Origin: Tritrichomonas foetus
Taxonomy: Eukaryota; Parabasalia; Tritrichomonadida; Tritrichomonadidae
NCBI GenBank assembly: GCA_001839685.1
Contig: MLAK01000057.1
Location: forward strand, 69,039 to 133,038
Direction: 5' to 3'
DNA length: 64,000 bases
A program made the position numbers and the translations under genes. Each line of letters starts with the position of its first letter. Positions within the stretch are counted from its first letter, which is position 1. The notes beneath the pieces are model-generated. The model saw nothing but the letters and a program-made list of their open reading frames with translations, ran no database searches and was not told where the DNA came from. This document shows positions 27,517 through 37,992 of this stretch, one piece after another.

Positions 27517-30500
27517 CTAAGAATGATGAGGAACAGTCAATTTTGGCATTGGTTTGCTTGCAGTAGAATTACTTCCTCCCGATCGATCAAAAAATTTTGA
27601 ATCTGGCCTTCTTGCACTATCTAGTGCTGATTGAGCACCAGAATTCACTCTTGAAACTTTTATTGGCGTTGTTGAAGAATGAATTCCGAGTCTTGATGTT
27701 GTTGCTCCTGATCCCATTGGTGGAAGTGGTGCTTTCATACCACGTCTCATTTGTTGAGCTCTCTCTTTAAGTTCAGATAAGTTAATTCCAAGTTGATTTG
27801 CTAATTTTTGTAATTGCTGCGGATTTTTCTTCATTAATTCTTTTGGTGTTGTAGTTGGAGACATTAGTTGAAGTCTTTCTTTTTCAAGAGCAATTCGAAT
27901 CCTTTCTGCTTCTTCAAGATTTCTCTTTTTCATTATTTCTCTTTGTTCAATCAATTTTAATCTTTCATCATATTGAACTACTGTTTCAACAGCCATTGCT
28001 TCTTTTTGTTTAGCAAGTCTATTTGCAGTTTGCTTTCTCTCTTCCAACCAAATTTGCCGAACTATAGCATCTCTCTTTCGCTTATTCTCGTTATCAATTG
28101 CTGATTTAATGATATATTCGTCGCTTGTTCTTAATTTTTCGATGACCTTGTTATTTCTTTCAATTCGTTCTTGATCTTTTAATTCTCTATTTTTAATTCC
28201 TTTTTCTAATCTCTCACGATGAACATTTTTGAATTCGTCAATTTTTTCTTTCTTTTCAATCAGTTTATGCTGGAATATTTCTTCATGTTTAATTTGCTTG
28301 TCAGTTGTATTTTTTCTTTTCTTTTCGAGAATCTCGGTTTGATTTTGACGAATCTTTTTAACTCGTTCTTCTTTTTCTTTTTCTTTTTCTTTGTTTTGAA
28401 GTTCTCTTTCTTTCTGTTGTTGCTCTCTTTTCATTTGTAATTCTATTTCTCTTTTCTTTAATTGATCCTGAAGCTCTTCGAAGGTTTTTTGTCTCTGACG
28501 TAATGTTTCTTCTGTCATTTTCTTTGCTTTTTCATTTTTTGCTTTTCTATCTTGCTCCAATTTCTGAAGGCGTAATTTTTTCTGTTGCTCAATTTCTTCC
28601 TTTCTTTTCAGAAATAGATCTTCTTTTTCTTTTTCTCTTTTCCTTTTTTCTTCATCTCTTTTTCTTTTATCAATTTCATCTTGTTCTAATTTTTTAATTC
28701 TGGCGATCATTTTCATTCTTTCCTCTTGCCTTTGTCTTCTTAACTCTTTTTGTTGCTTAATTATTTCCTCATGTTCTCTTTCTTGTGATTCTACATCTTG
28801 TCTTGCATATTCTTGTTCAATAAACATATTTAATATGGCAGCTTCCGCTTCTTTTCTATTTCTATTCTCCAATTTTTGTAATCGATCTCTTTCTTGTTTC
28901 ACAAAGTCAACTTCGTTTCCATTACTTAAACTAACTGCATCATAATTTCGAGAGCTTGAAGCACCAGGTGAAGGATTTCTAGATCTCGCAGCTTCCTTCT
29001 TTTGGTATTCAATAATTCGATTTCTTTCTTCCTTTATGAATTCGATTGTATTATCAACTCTCTTTTGTAATTCTGCTCTAACGACTTCTTTTAACTCAGG
29101 ATCTCTTGTATAACTAAATATGACAGCATCAGATGGGTAGGTGATTTCTTCCATATGAATTCCAAGATTATGGCATGCTTGACGTGTTAAAGGATCATTA
29201 AATTTTCTTGGTCTTTTAGGATTGTAATTATCAATTGATCGAAGTTTCCTATGGGTATGCTCTGTTTCATACTCATACTGATTCTGCTGTTCCGACATAT
29301 TAGCAGTTGGTTCCTTTTCCACTGGCATTGGAGCTGGCATATCTTCAATTTCGTCTTCTTGGTCATTTTGTGGATTTTCTAGACTTTTTTCTTGAGGTAT
29401 TGACTGTTCATTTTTATCTTTTAATGATGAAGGTGGATGCAATTTTTCTGGAATAGTATCTGTCTGAAAAAGTTTTTCACCGGATTTCCCATCATCATCA
29501 GTTTTAATATTCTCTTCTGATTTTGAATTGTCTTCAGGTTTTGTATTTTCTTCCGATTTGATATTTTCTTCCGATTTTCCTTCCTCTTCTTTTTTAGATT
29601 TTTCTGTTTCATTTGTTTTTTCTATCCTTTTATCTTTTGATTTTGTTGCATTCATTTCTTCTGGTTGTTTTTCATCACTAGAAGAAGTAGATGAATTCGA
29701 TGAAGTACCTCCACTCGACTTCGCACTTTGACAATTATCGTTAGTTTCATTGTGATCTAGTTTTTCTTCATTATCACTACTCTCGCTTTGTTTTTCAATT
29801 TTATCATTACTGGAAATTACATTTTCAATTTTCTCTTTTTTATGATGCTTTTTTCTCTTTTTCTTAGATCCTACTTCATTAGCTTGATTTTCATTTGAGT
29901 TTTCTTGGACTTGACTTGGAATATTATCCATTAAATTTGATATAGTATTCATTATTATTTGGTCAATTTTTGGATGATTTTCTTTGTCATTATTCTCTTC
30001 ACCATTATCTTTTGTGCTCATTTCAGTTTCCACTTTTTTTTCTACATTATTTCCTTCTTCGTTTCCTTTTTCTTTAGTTTCAACCTTGATTTCTTGATGA
30101 TTATCATCATTGATGTTTTCGTGTTTTTCTTCAATTTTTATTGGAGTTTCATTACCTGGTTTCGGGTCATGTGATTTTTCCGAAGATGAGGAAGAATCAT
30201 TGATTGGTGGATTGCGTTCTAGTGATTCTATTCCTAATAATGCATTAACTTTATGTTCTTGATCTACAATTTCAATACGATTTTTTCCTTTGTTTTCATC
30301 TTTTATTTTACTTTCGTCCAAAGAATTTGCATTTGAAGATAGTTTACTTTCAGTTTTTTCTGCCTCTTCTTTACTAATTATTTGAGTTGAGACATTATCA
30401 GGAAATGTTTCAATATGAGCTTTTGAAGAAGATGAGCTAATTTGTTTCTTTACCTCTTGTTCGATCGATTGTCCTTTTTCTTCATCTGAAGAAGTAGAGG

Positions 30501-31821
30501 ACGATTTTATTTTCACAGTGTTTCTATCAAATTCTTGAGCTTCACTTTGATCATTAGCATTTGAATAATTGTTAAATAACAACTCTTTATTTTCAACTTG
30601 TTCTTTTTCTTGAGAAATTTTATCTTCTTTATCCGTATTATCTGTTTCTGATTTAGCATTATCTGTTTCTGATTTAGTATTATCTGTTTCTGATTTAGCA
30701 TTATCTGTTTCTGATTTAGCATTATCTGTTTCTGATTTTGTATTGTCTGAGTCTGATTTTGTATTATCTGAGTCTGATTTAGTATTATCTGAGTCTGATT
30801 TAGCATTATCTGTTTCTGATTTAGNNNNNNNNNNNNNNNNNNNNNNNNNNNNNNNNNNNNNNNNNNNNNNNNNNNNNNNNNNNNNNNNNNNNNNNNNNNN
30901 NNNNNNNNNNNNNNNNNNNNNNNNNNNNNNNNNNNNNNNNNNNNNNNNNNNNNNNNNNNNNNNNNNNNNNNNNNNNNNNNNNNNNNNNNNNNNNNNNNNN
31001 NNNNNNNNNNNNNNNNNNNNNNNNNNNNNNNNNNNNNNNNNNNNNNNNNNNNNNNNNNNNNNNNNNNNNNNNNNNNNNNNNNNNNNNNNNNNNNNNNNNN
31101 NNNNNNNNNNNNNNNNNNNNNNNNNNNNNTCTGATTTAGCATTTTCTGTTTCTGATTTAGCATTATCTGAGTCTGATTTGGCATTGTCTGTTTCAGTTTC
31201 TTTATTACTGTCACTTGAAGTAGAAGAAGCTGAGGATGAGGATGAAGAAGAAGTAGAGTTGACTTCCGATTCAGGTTGATTGTTTTCTTTTTCAGTGTCA
31301 CCTTTTGCATCCTCTGTAAAGTCATCGAAGCCGCTATTAAGTGTACTACTTAAATTTTTATCACCAACTGGTGATGCAAAGTTTCTTTCGGATTCAGAAT
31401 TCATTCTACTTGATTTTTCAGGTGATTCCGGACTTTGCGATATTATTTCTTCGTCACTTTCATTTTTTGTTGTATTTTCACTTTGATCATTTAAATCAGG
31501 ATTTTTTACATTACTTGAATCTCCATCTCCACCTGGTTTACTAGAACTTTCTCTCAGAGAATCCTCACTATCTGAATCTGAACTTGACGACGAATAAGAA
31601 TCTGAAGATTCTGATCTTGTTTTATTTGAATTTCCAGATTCGTTTAATTTCTCTCTTTGTTGATTTTTAACTTCTTTTTCTTCGCCTTCGTTATTCTTGC
31701 TTTCTTGGACATTCTTCAATAAATTATTGAGGAGACTTGGTCTTGCCCCGTTTCCAGTACCAAGCAGCGACTTATTTTTTGGCTTATTTTGAGTTTCGTC
31801 ATGTTGCGAAGGAGGATCCAT
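27517..31821 (-). CDS. Giant acidic-repeat/coiled-coil protein (contains assembly gap)
   Basis: The frame is about 1434 codons including 305 undetermined bases. Residues 1-225 are acidic and Ser-rich. Residues 226-395 are a 7-residue tandem repeat of type K-S-E/D-T/S-D/E-N-A/T, in which the gap lies. Residues 400-850 are disordered and acidic. A more ordered block at about 857-945 (YPSDAVIFSYTRDPELKEVV) may be the conserved core. Residues 970-1300 are a very long Arg/Lys/Glu helix rich in R-Q-K-E-E, like microtubule- or actin-binding coiled coils. The C-terminus is Ser/Pro-rich. I recognise no family; a cytoskeletal or nucleolar scaffold is a guess. The repeat length is unreliable because of the gap. 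Confidence 0.75.
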   Translation of the reverse strand: MDPPSQHDETQNKPKNKSLLGTGNGARPSLLNNLLKNVQESKNNEGEEKEVKNQQREKLNESGNSNKTRSESSDSYSSSSSDSDSEDSLRESSSKPGGDGDSSNVKNPDLNDQSENTTKNESDEEIISQSPESPEKSSRMNSESERNFASPVGDKNLSSTLNSGFDDFTEDAKGDTEKENNQPESEVNSTSSSSSSSASSTSSDSNKETETDNAKSDSDNAKSETENAKSXXXXXXXXXXXXXXXXXXXXXXXXXXXXXXXXXXXXXXXXXXXXXXXXXXXXXXXXXXXXXXXXXXXXXXXXXXXXXXXXXXXXXXXXXXXXXXXXXXXXXXXKSETDNAKSDSDNTKSDSDNTKSDSDNTKSETDNAKSETDNAKSETDNTKSETDNAKSETDNTDKEDKISQEKEQVENKELLFNNYSNANDQSEAQEFDRNTVKIKSSSTSSDEEKGQSIEQEVKKQISSSSSKAHIETFPDNVSTQIISKEEAEKTESKLSSNANSLDESKIKDENKGKNRIEIVDQEHKVNALLGIESLERNPPINDSSSSSEKSHDPKPGNETPIKIEEKHENINDDNHQEIKVETKEKGNEEGNNVEKKVETEMSTKDNGEENNDKENHPKIDQIIMNTISNLMDNIPSQVQENSNENQANEVGSKKKRKKHHKKEKIENVISSNDKIEKQSESSDNEEKLDHNETNDNCQSAKSSGGTSSNSSTSSSDEKQPEEMNATKSKDKRIEKTNETEKSKKEEEGKSEENIKSEENTKPEDNSKSEENIKTDDDGKSGEKLFQTDTIPEKLHPPSSLKDKNEQSIPQEKSLENPQNDQEDEIEDMPAPMPVEKEPTANMSEQQNQYEYETEHTHRKLRSIDNYNPKRPRKFNDPLTRQACHNLGIHMEEITYPSDAVIFSYTRDPELKEVVRAELQKRVDNTIEFIKEERNRIIEYQKKEAARSRNPSPGASSSRNYDAVSLSNGNEVDFVKQERDRLQKLENRNRKEAEAAILNMFIEQEYARQDVESQEREHEEIIKQQKELRRQRQEERMKMIARIKKLEQDEIDKRKRDEEKRKREKEKEDLFLKRKEEIEQQKKLRLQKLEQDRKAKNEKAKKMTEETLRQRQKTFEELQDQLKKREIELQMKREQQQKERELQNKEKEKEKEERVKKIRQNQTEILEKKRKNTTDKQIKHEEIFQHKLIEKKEKIDEFKNVHRERLEKGIKNRELKDQERIERNNKVIEKLRTSDEYIIKSAIDNENKRKRDAIVRQIWLEERKQTANRLAKQKEAMAVETVVQYDERLKLIEQREIMKKRNLEEAERIRIALEKERLQLMSPTTTPKELMKKNPQQLQKLANQLGINLSELKERAQQMRRGMKAPLPPMGSGATTSRLGIHSSTTPIKVSRVNSGAQSALDSARRPDSKFFDRSGGSNSTASKPMPKLTVPHHS
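30647..31192. repeat. 21-bp tandem repeat array
   Basis: About 11 complete 21-bp units are visible, eight left of the gap and three right of it; about 15 more would fill the interval between. Each encodes a KSETDNA-type heptapeptide on the minus strand. Units alternate between ETD and DSD versions. Unit starts to the left (30647 to 30815, steps of 21) and to the right (31130 onward) stay in the same 21-bp register across the N-run. Confidence 0.9.
30825..31129. other. Run of 305 undetermined bases
   Basis: N characters fill 30825-31129, inside a tandem repeat. The distance between flanking unit starts, 31130 minus 30815, is 315 bp, exactly 15 units, so the gap size agrees with both the reading frame and the repeat period. 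Confidence 0.98.
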
Positions 31822-32055
31822 TGCAGAAAGAAGAGAAAAATTTTGGAAATTTGCTTTTATTTAACGTATTATAATCAAAAAGTTGGTTAAGAAAACATTC
31901 AATTTTTTGAATAATTCATTCAAACATAATCACCTCATTAATGATCAAGATATCGATTCAATAAATCTTGATCAAGATATGAAGATCTAACTTATCATTA
32001 ATAATAGAAACAAAACCAATATATTTATTTTTAAGCTGATACTAAACAATGTTTA

Positions 32056-33348
32056 TTATAATATGCGCTCATCTATATTTTCCTCAAGAATATCCTCCTC
32101 TTTTTTCTCTGATTCAGAATAATCAATACTAGATGGTTCCTTATCAACAATATGTAAACTACTGTTAACTTTAGAGTTTTCTTCAGAAATCGATGATTTC
32201 GGGAATACAAAAATTCCGAAAATCATCGCAAGAATCTGAATACAGGCATAAAATAAAAATGAATAACCAAGACCTAATCCTTTTTCCATATATGGCCAAA
32301 CAAATACTACAATAGTAGTAATCAGCCAATTGGCTGAAGTTAGTACACCCATTGCTGTTGCTCTAACATCATCAGGAAATAATTCTGCTGCTCTCAAAAA
32401 AGGGATTGGACCAGTTCCAATACCATAAAATAATTGTTCAGCAAAAAGACCAACCAAAAATAATGCTGGATTAGTATTTGCTAACTTATAAACAGTGAGT
32501 AAAATGAAAGCAAGAAGTTGGCCAGCAGAAGATAATTCCCAACAGAATTGTCTTCCCCACCTATCAACAACAAATGCAGCTAGAGCTGTTGTTAAAACTT
32601 GAGAGAGATTTGCAACTACGGATATAATTCGTGAATCAACATCCATTCCAGCCTTTTCAATAATTCCTTGAAGATTTGAAATAATTGCTTGAACACCAGA
32701 AAATTGAAGAAAAAACATCAAAGCCAATGATACCAATATTTGTTTAGGATGTTTTCCTAATGTTACAAAAGGTGGAGCTTTTCCAGATACAGATGAATCA
32801 GGAGTAAATACTATTAAGATGCAGAGAATTCCAGATGGAATAGCACATAAAGAAGAGTTCAATCTCCAATCTTTGGTAAACCCAAATAAAGAAGGCAGCA
32901 TGAATCCAACTGATGTTAAAAGTTGATTAATGTATCCATATAATCCTCTTTTTTCCAGAGGTGCAAGCTCACATATATATGAAGGACAAATAGTTGATCC
33001 AAACCCTATCGTTAATCCTGCTATACATCTCATTAAAAATAACAACCATAGTTTTTTCGATCTTCCAAGAATAACAAAAGCAATAAATGCTAATGCTCCG
33101 GTTAAGAAGCATCCCTTCTTTCGTCCAATCATTGGTAGAAATACATTGATGAATGGCGCTCCAAATACTGCACAGATATGTGCACAAACATTAAATAAAA
33201 CTTGTTGAGTATCGGTAAAATGAAACTCATTCGTAATTTGTTCTTGTGTTGGAGAGGCAAATGATAATATTGATCCCATTGTAACACTACCCAACGTTAC
33301 AACAAGTGCTGCTATTAAAGGGCTTTTTATTAAAGGAACTTTGCCCAT
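32056..33348 (-). CDS. MFS sugar transporter (GLUT/HXT-like)
   Basis: The 430-residue protein has about 12 membrane helices. Family marks are GRKKG after helix 2, a C-E-L-A-P-x-x-x-R-G loop after helix 4, QFSGVQAI in helix 7 (the sugar-porter Q-x-S-G motif), DRWGRQ after helix 8 and GIGTGPIPF in helix 10 with AELFPDDVRA after it. These place it in the sugar porter family of the major facilitator superfamily, which moves hexoses across the plasma membrane. The order and spacing are complete. The C-terminal tail from about 395 is acidic and short. Substrate and direction cannot be read from the sequence. An AACGATAC element lies 50 bp upstream. Confidence 0.92.
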   Translation of the reverse strand: MGKVPLIKSPLIAALVVTLGSVTMGSILSFASPTQEQITNEFHFTDTQQVLFNVCAHICAVFGAPFINVFLPMIGRKKGCFLTGALAFIAFVILGRSKKLWLLFLMRCIAGLTIGFGSTICPSYICELAPLEKRGLYGYINQLLTSVGFMLPSLFGFTKDWRLNSSLCAIPSGILCILIVFTPDSSVSGKAPPFVTLGKHPKQILVSLALMFFLQFSGVQAIISNLQGIIEKAGMDVDSRIISVVANLSQVLTTALAAFVVDRWGRQFCWELSSAGQLLAFILLTVYKLANTNPALFLVGLFAEQLFYGIGTGPIPFLRAAELFPDDVRATAMGVLTSANWLITTIVVFVWPYMEKGLGLGYSFLFYACIQILAMIFGIFVFPKSSISEENSKVNSSLHIVDKEPSSIDYSESEKKEEDILEENIDERIL

Positions 33349-33682
33349 GATAAATATCTAAAAATATTGATGTGAAAAATTCTTTTGAATTTTCTTAGTA
33401 TCGTTTTTTATTTGAAAGAATTCTCAAATTTGATGCACACTTTTCTGACAATTGACGCTACTAAAAAAAGAAAGAAATGTATCGCATATAACGTTAACAA
33501 GAACATAGACAGCAATATATTTTCATTAAATATCTTAATACATGAAACACAATTTTACTGATCCTAAACTAAACTTGAAAAATATATTTTTCCTTGTCTT
33601 TTTTTTATTCAATTGAAACAATCATGACTTACAAACTTTTTGATAAAATATTGAATAATTAAACGTTACAAAACACTTACGA
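33349..33682. other. Divergent promoter region
   Basis: This 334-bp AT-rich region separates the sugar transporter and the next plus-strand gene. It holds the 13-mer GTATCGTTTTTTA at 33398-33410, also found upstream of the N/Q-rich gene. I see no gene. Confidence 0.5.
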
Positions 33683-35788
33683 ATGAAGCAAAGGAAGAGG
33701 ACTTCTAAACCAGCAATTGTGATTCCTAAACAAAGTCCTAAACAAGGAGCCCCAGTGAAAGCTTCAGGAAAAAGTAAACCAAGCCAAGGAACTTTTTTAT
33801 CTCATCAAATTATTGATACACATGAAAAGTCTGAAATTAATCTAGAAACACAATCTTTTTATGCACAAAGCCAAAAAGCTTATTATTCAGCATATGATGT
33901 TCCTCATAAAGTAGATAATAAAGAAAAACAACTTGGTGGGTTGAAACCAGCTGCACCACCTCAAGAAAAAAGTGAACAAATGAAAATGAAAATCAATGCT
34001 CAAGAAAGTAAAAAAACAAATCCAAGGTGCACAAATGAATTTCTATATAATAGAAAGCCACAAAATCACCAAATAACGGAAGAAACCATAAAAAATGATA
34101 ATTTCCGAAAACATAATTTCGAAAGCCAACAGGAAGTTTCAGAAGAAAACTTTTCCCCTAATAAATACGATCAAAGAATAGAAGGAACTCAAGATTATTT
34201 GAGCAATACAAAAATTTTAGAAAACGAAAAAAAGCATCAAACAAAAAATGTTAGAAATCTTGTTAAAGAAGAAAACCCTTCAGATGTTTATTTAATATCT
34301 CCATTTTACGAAAAAGAGAAATTAAAGAAAGAAAATTATATCAATTTAACAGTAAATGAGATTTCCAATTCACTGAAAGAAAAGTTTTCAAATAATTTCC
34401 TTAAATTTTATCAAAATTGCAGTTCTTTGAATGATGAATCACATATAAAAGTAGATAAAGGTACAGATATTAACGTGATTACTATGCCTGATCAAGTAAA
34501 GTTTAAATATGAAGATGGAAGCATTATTAATGCATATTTTGATAATGATTCTTCTATTGATGAAATTAAAGCATTTTTGTGTAAAGGCGAATCAATAAAA
34601 CAAGTAAAGCTTCAATATAATAACATGAATATTGAATGCGAATGTTTTGGCCAATTGAATTACAAATATGATGAATTTATTAATGTTTTACTTTTACCAA
34701 AAGACAGAAAACCATTCAAAGAAGTAAATCCAAATAAACAAATAGAATTCTATTATTATGAAAACGTTAACAATATTATAATTAAAAATAAGAATGACAA
34801 CAATAAAAACAAAAATAATATGATTGAAAATAATAAAAGTGAAAATAATACGATTGAAAATAATGAAAATGAAGATAATAAATCTAATGGAAATAGAGAG
34901 GATGAAGTTAAATTTAAAGTTGTTAAGGATTTTAACGAATTAAAAGGAAAAACCATTAAGGATATTCGTCATAGTGTTGCAGTTTGGTTTAATTTAGGTA
35001 TCCAAGAGGATGAAGAAGCAGAAGAAGAGGAAGAAGATGCATTCAAAAACAATTTATCTTTATTGAATTGTGATTTATCTAAAACGATTAAAGTAGAACA
35101 TCCACTATACATTAGGCCAAAAAGCAGAATAGATTATTTTTCGCAAATTGCTCTTATTTCAAATGGGCACTTATTGGTAGATCAAAGGAAAGTCATTAAA
35201 AATCATTATAATACATATTCAGCGATGATTGATCGTGAAGAAATTTTTGAAGACGAAATATTTAACGAAAAATATGAAAAAGTTTTTGTTTATATAACAG
35301 AATTAGAAAATAAACACGAGTATGACGATGATAACTGCGATGATTATGCAGATGAAATTGAACTTACATTTGTTAATGACATTGATGAACCAGATAATGA
35401 TGATAATATTGTAACAAAATTATTAATTGAGAATTATACATCAGCAACAGTTTCAGATATTAAACAAATTTTACAAAAAGAATATTTAAATATAAAAAAA
35501 CCAAAACGCTTATCCTTGTTTTCTAAAAGAAGTGAATATATAGTTCTATTACATAATGAGCAAGAATTGATTAAAAATATAGTTTCTCCAACAATGAATA
35601 CCAAGTTTGAAATTAAAATATTTGAGATGTCAAGTAAGCCAGTAGTTAAAAGAGTTCTTGATAATCTTGAAAAGTTCACAAAAGGTACAATTAATCATCA
35701 GCTGATTAAAGATATTTACGAAAATTGCAACAGAAGCATTCCTATTACAATGTCAACATTAGAATATATGTCTCATCATTATGTTTGA
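33683..35788 (+). CDS. Hypothetical protein, disordered with ubiquitin-like segments
   Basis: I do not recognise this 701-residue protein. Residues 1-225 are Lys/Gln/Pro-rich and disordered. A segment at about 265-345 (VKFKYEDGSIINAYFDNDSS, then IDEIKAFLC and a following strand pair) has the strand-strand-helix order of ubiquitin-like or PB1 folds. A second candidate lies around 545-660 (IELTFVND, then ATVSDIKQIL and YIVLLHNEQELI). Between them an Asn/Lys/Glu low-complexity tract (about 369-410) carries two imperfect copies of an IENN-type repeat. If the folds are right the protein would be a multi-UBL scaffold; this is inference only. The start is the first ATG. Confidence 0.65.
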   Translation: MKQRKRTSKPAIVIPKQSPKQGAPVKASGKSKPSQGTFLSHQIIDTHEKSEINLETQSFYAQSQKAYYSAYDVPHKVDNKEKQLGGLKPAAPPQEKSEQMKMKINAQESKKTNPRCTNEFLYNRKPQNHQITEETIKNDNFRKHNFESQQEVSEENFSPNKYDQRIEGTQDYLSNTKILENEKKHQTKNVRNLVKEENPSDVYLISPFYEKEKLKKENYINLTVNEISNSLKEKFSNNFLKFYQNCSSLNDESHIKVDKGTDINVITMPDQVKFKYEDGSIINAYFDNDSSIDEIKAFLCKGESIKQVKLQYNNMNIECECFGQLNYKYDEFINVLLLPKDRKPFKEVNPNKQIEFYYYENVNNIIIKNKNDNNKNKNNMIENNKSENNTIENNENEDNKSNGNREDEVKFKVVKDFNELKGKTIKDIRHSVAVWFNLGIQEDEEAEEEEEDAFKNNLSLLNCDLSKTIKVEHPLYIRPKSRIDYFSQIALISNGHLLVDQRKVIKNHYNTYSAMIDREEIFEDEIFNEKYEKVFVYITELENKHEYDDDNCDDYADEIELTFVNDIDEPDNDDNIVTKLLIENYTSATVSDIKQILQKEYLNIKKPKRLSLFSKRSEYIVLLHNEQELIKNIVSPTMNTKFEIKIFEMSSKPVVKRVLDNLEKFTKGTINHQLIKDIYENCNRSIPITMSTLEYMSHHYV

Positions 35789-36130
35789 ATAAACCATGCA
35801 ATTCTTCAATTAATTCTTTGATGTTTGAAATTTTATCACCTAATTTTCATTTTTTTATATTCGAGTATTTCGTTAGTTTGGGGTAGCTATAATGGGTTGA
35901 ACAGCGTTGAGTACATCTTATGGAATAAGGATTGACAATAACAAATGATCATAATAATAATTTTCATAAGCATGACAAAATTGCATACTTGAATCAACAC
36001 TTATGTCATCAAACATTAGTCAGGAACGGTTATCTGAATAGATGTTAACCATATTCGCTGGAAAAATTTGCTAGAACGATAGACAAAATTGTCACTTTTC
36101 CTATAAATTTAAAAAATCGTTATTTCGTGA
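35789..36130. other. Intergenic between tandem plus-strand genes
   Basis: This 342-bp AT-rich gap holds the promoter of the next gene. It contains AACGATA at 36075-36081, a following TCACTTTT, and ATCGTTA at 36116-36122 just before the ATG. I see no gene. Confidence 0.5.
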
Positions 36131-37663
36131 ATGAGTGACCCTGAAGCTGAAGGCGACGTGAATACTTTAAAACCTAATGAAAAAGACGATTCAAATGAAA
36201 ATCAAGCGAATGCAGATGAAAAAGGGGAGCCCGCCGAAAATCAATCTGACCCCGCAAAAGCAAATCCTCCTTTGGATGAAGCCACGAGCAAACTAAAAGA
36301 TGACATCACTAACGCAATTGATAAAATCGCAAACTCTATTGATAATTCTGAAGAGCAAGCCTCTGATAAAGAAAATGAAAATCTTTCTGACTGCTTATCA
36401 GCTCCGCTTGCATCGGTTATTTCGAAAATCCAAGTAGATGATACACAAGATGATAATGAAGGAAACAGCGAGGGAAACAATGAAGCAAATGATGAAGAGA
36501 ATGATGATGAAGGAAATCTGTCAAAAATTACATTTGGAATGACAGAAGCAATAACAGCAAAGCCGATTTCACCACCACCGGAAAAATCTGGTGAAAACGA
36601 TGAAAATGAAAGCAACTATGATAACAACAACGAAAGCAATAATAATGATACTTATTCTGAAGGTAATGAAAGTCAAAGAAAAAGTACCAAACGATCAAGA
36701 AGAAAAGCAGCCGAAGAGGATGAAGAAATTGTTCAATACTCTGATGAACAACTGAATGAAGCATATGAAGAGTTTAAAAAGAGAAAACAATTGCCGCCAT
36801 ATTTAATGCGTGATGCCGTTCTCGATTATGCTCGCCGTCAGTCTCTTCAATTTATGGTTGATGAAAACTATGATGCAGCTTATAAAAACGATTTAAGTGT
36901 AAATGATCTCCTTTTAGAATATTCTAAAGATTCTGGTGGTTACAACACTGAAACAATCACACGTAATCTCGAAGCAAGAATTGAAATGGCACAACAACAG
37001 CGTCAAAAATCAAATGAAAAATATCAATCAAGAATTCAAATGATGAAAGAATACGAACAACAAAAACTGCATCAACTTGAAGACCTTCAAGAAGAAGAAC
37101 GAAAACAATTTGAGGCTAGTTGTCAAAAACCAGAATTCTTACAGAAGTTTTCCAAACCATCCACTAAATTACTTCAGATTCGAAAAATTCAAAAATCTTT
37201 AGCACTTGCACACAAATTTGAAGAAGCGAAAGATGTGAAGTCTGAAGCAGATCAAATGCAAAAAGCAGAAACTGTACAAGCTCAAAGACGTGCAATAGAA
37301 TATATCAGATCAAGTTATGCACAGCTTCTCGAGAAACATCAACAACAACTTGAATGCGCAACAGAAAATGGAAAAAGAAAAATCCGTGCACTTGAAGAAC
37401 AACTCAACCGCGAAAATTTGGCTAATCGAAATTTAATTCGACAACTTGAATTAAGATTAAAAGAAACAAAGACGAAAAAAGGATCATGTTTGCCACCTTT
37501 GAATTCCAGTGGTTGTAAAAAGCCACCATCAAAAAGTGCAATGAAACAATTGGCCAAATACAGACATACTCAGCAAATTACAATGCTGGAAGTGAAATTA
37601 ACAAACATACAGAAAATTGTAGGAAATGTAAAACCTGCAACAAAACCGGTAAAAATCATGTAA
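36131..37663 (+). CDS. Acidic and coiled-coil hypothetical protein
   Basis: In this 510-residue protein residues 1-190 are acidic (Glu/Asp/Asn) and disordered, with several SPP and SDPA sites, followed by a basic patch (KSTKRSRRKAA). Residues 195-265 look globular and may be conserved (YSDEQLNEAYEEFKKRKQLP, then DAVLDYARRQSLQFMVDENY). Residues 270-465 are one long coiled coil. The C-terminus (CLPPLNSSGC, SKSAMKQLAKYRHTQQITML) ends with a second short coil. I do not recognise the family. Both ACGAT-type elements upstream and the ATG immediately after TTTCGTGA support the start. Confidence 0.7.
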   Translation: MSDPEAEGDVNTLKPNEKDDSNENQANADEKGEPAENQSDPAKANPPLDEATSKLKDDITNAIDKIANSIDNSEEQASDKENENLSDCLSAPLASVISKIQVDDTQDDNEGNSEGNNEANDEENDDEGNLSKITFGMTEAITAKPISPPPEKSGENDENESNYDNNNESNNNDTYSEGNESQRKSTKRSRRKAAEEDEEIVQYSDEQLNEAYEEFKKRKQLPPYLMRDAVLDYARRQSLQFMVDENYDAAYKNDLSVNDLLLEYSKDSGGYNTETITRNLEARIEMAQQQRQKSNEKYQSRIQMMKEYEQQKLHQLEDLQEEERKQFEASCQKPEFLQKFSKPSTKLLQIRKIQKSLALAHKFEEAKDVKSEADQMQKAETVQAQRRAIEYIRSSYAQLLEKHQQQLECATENGKRKIRALEEQLNRENLANRNLIRQLELRLKETKTKKGSCLPPLNSSGCKKPPSKSAMKQLAKYRHTQQITMLEVKLTNIQKIVGNVKPATKPVKIM

Positions 37664-37992
37664 CCTTTGGTTTTTATGATTTTGTTTCCTTGATCAAATT
37701 TGAGTTTTTTTATTTCTTTTTCTATTCTTTGTTTTGTATTTATTTTATTTTATTGGTAAAATATCTTTTTTACTCTCAATTTTTTCTATTCATCTTTTCT
37801 CCTAATATATGTTTTTTGTAGTTTATTTTTTTGTCCTTCCTAAATTCCTCCAGTAGTTATTTCATTCCTTTCTCAATACGGTAAATTTTGAAAGATAATT
37901 TGGTCAATTGGATGCTTCATTATGGTAAATATATTGACCAATATCATATCAATAATTCACCTCCATATTAAGCTTTCATAATTCATCAATTG
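37664..37992. other. Intergenic, T-rich
   Basis: This 329-bp gap is a T-rich run followed by AT-rich sequence before VPS13. A TCATA element about 20 bp before the VPS13 ATG resembles the trichomonad initiator consensus TCA-Y-W. I see no gene. Confidence 0.5.

Noticed and set aside
30513..31325. Overlapping frames through the repeat and N-run on both strands
   Set aside because: These are shadows of the 21-bp repeat, whose period is a multiple of three and keeps all frames open.
36241..36764. Minus-strand Ser/Phe-rich frames over the acidic protein gene
   Set aside because: They mirror the Glu/Asp/Asn codons of the real gene and have no domain features.
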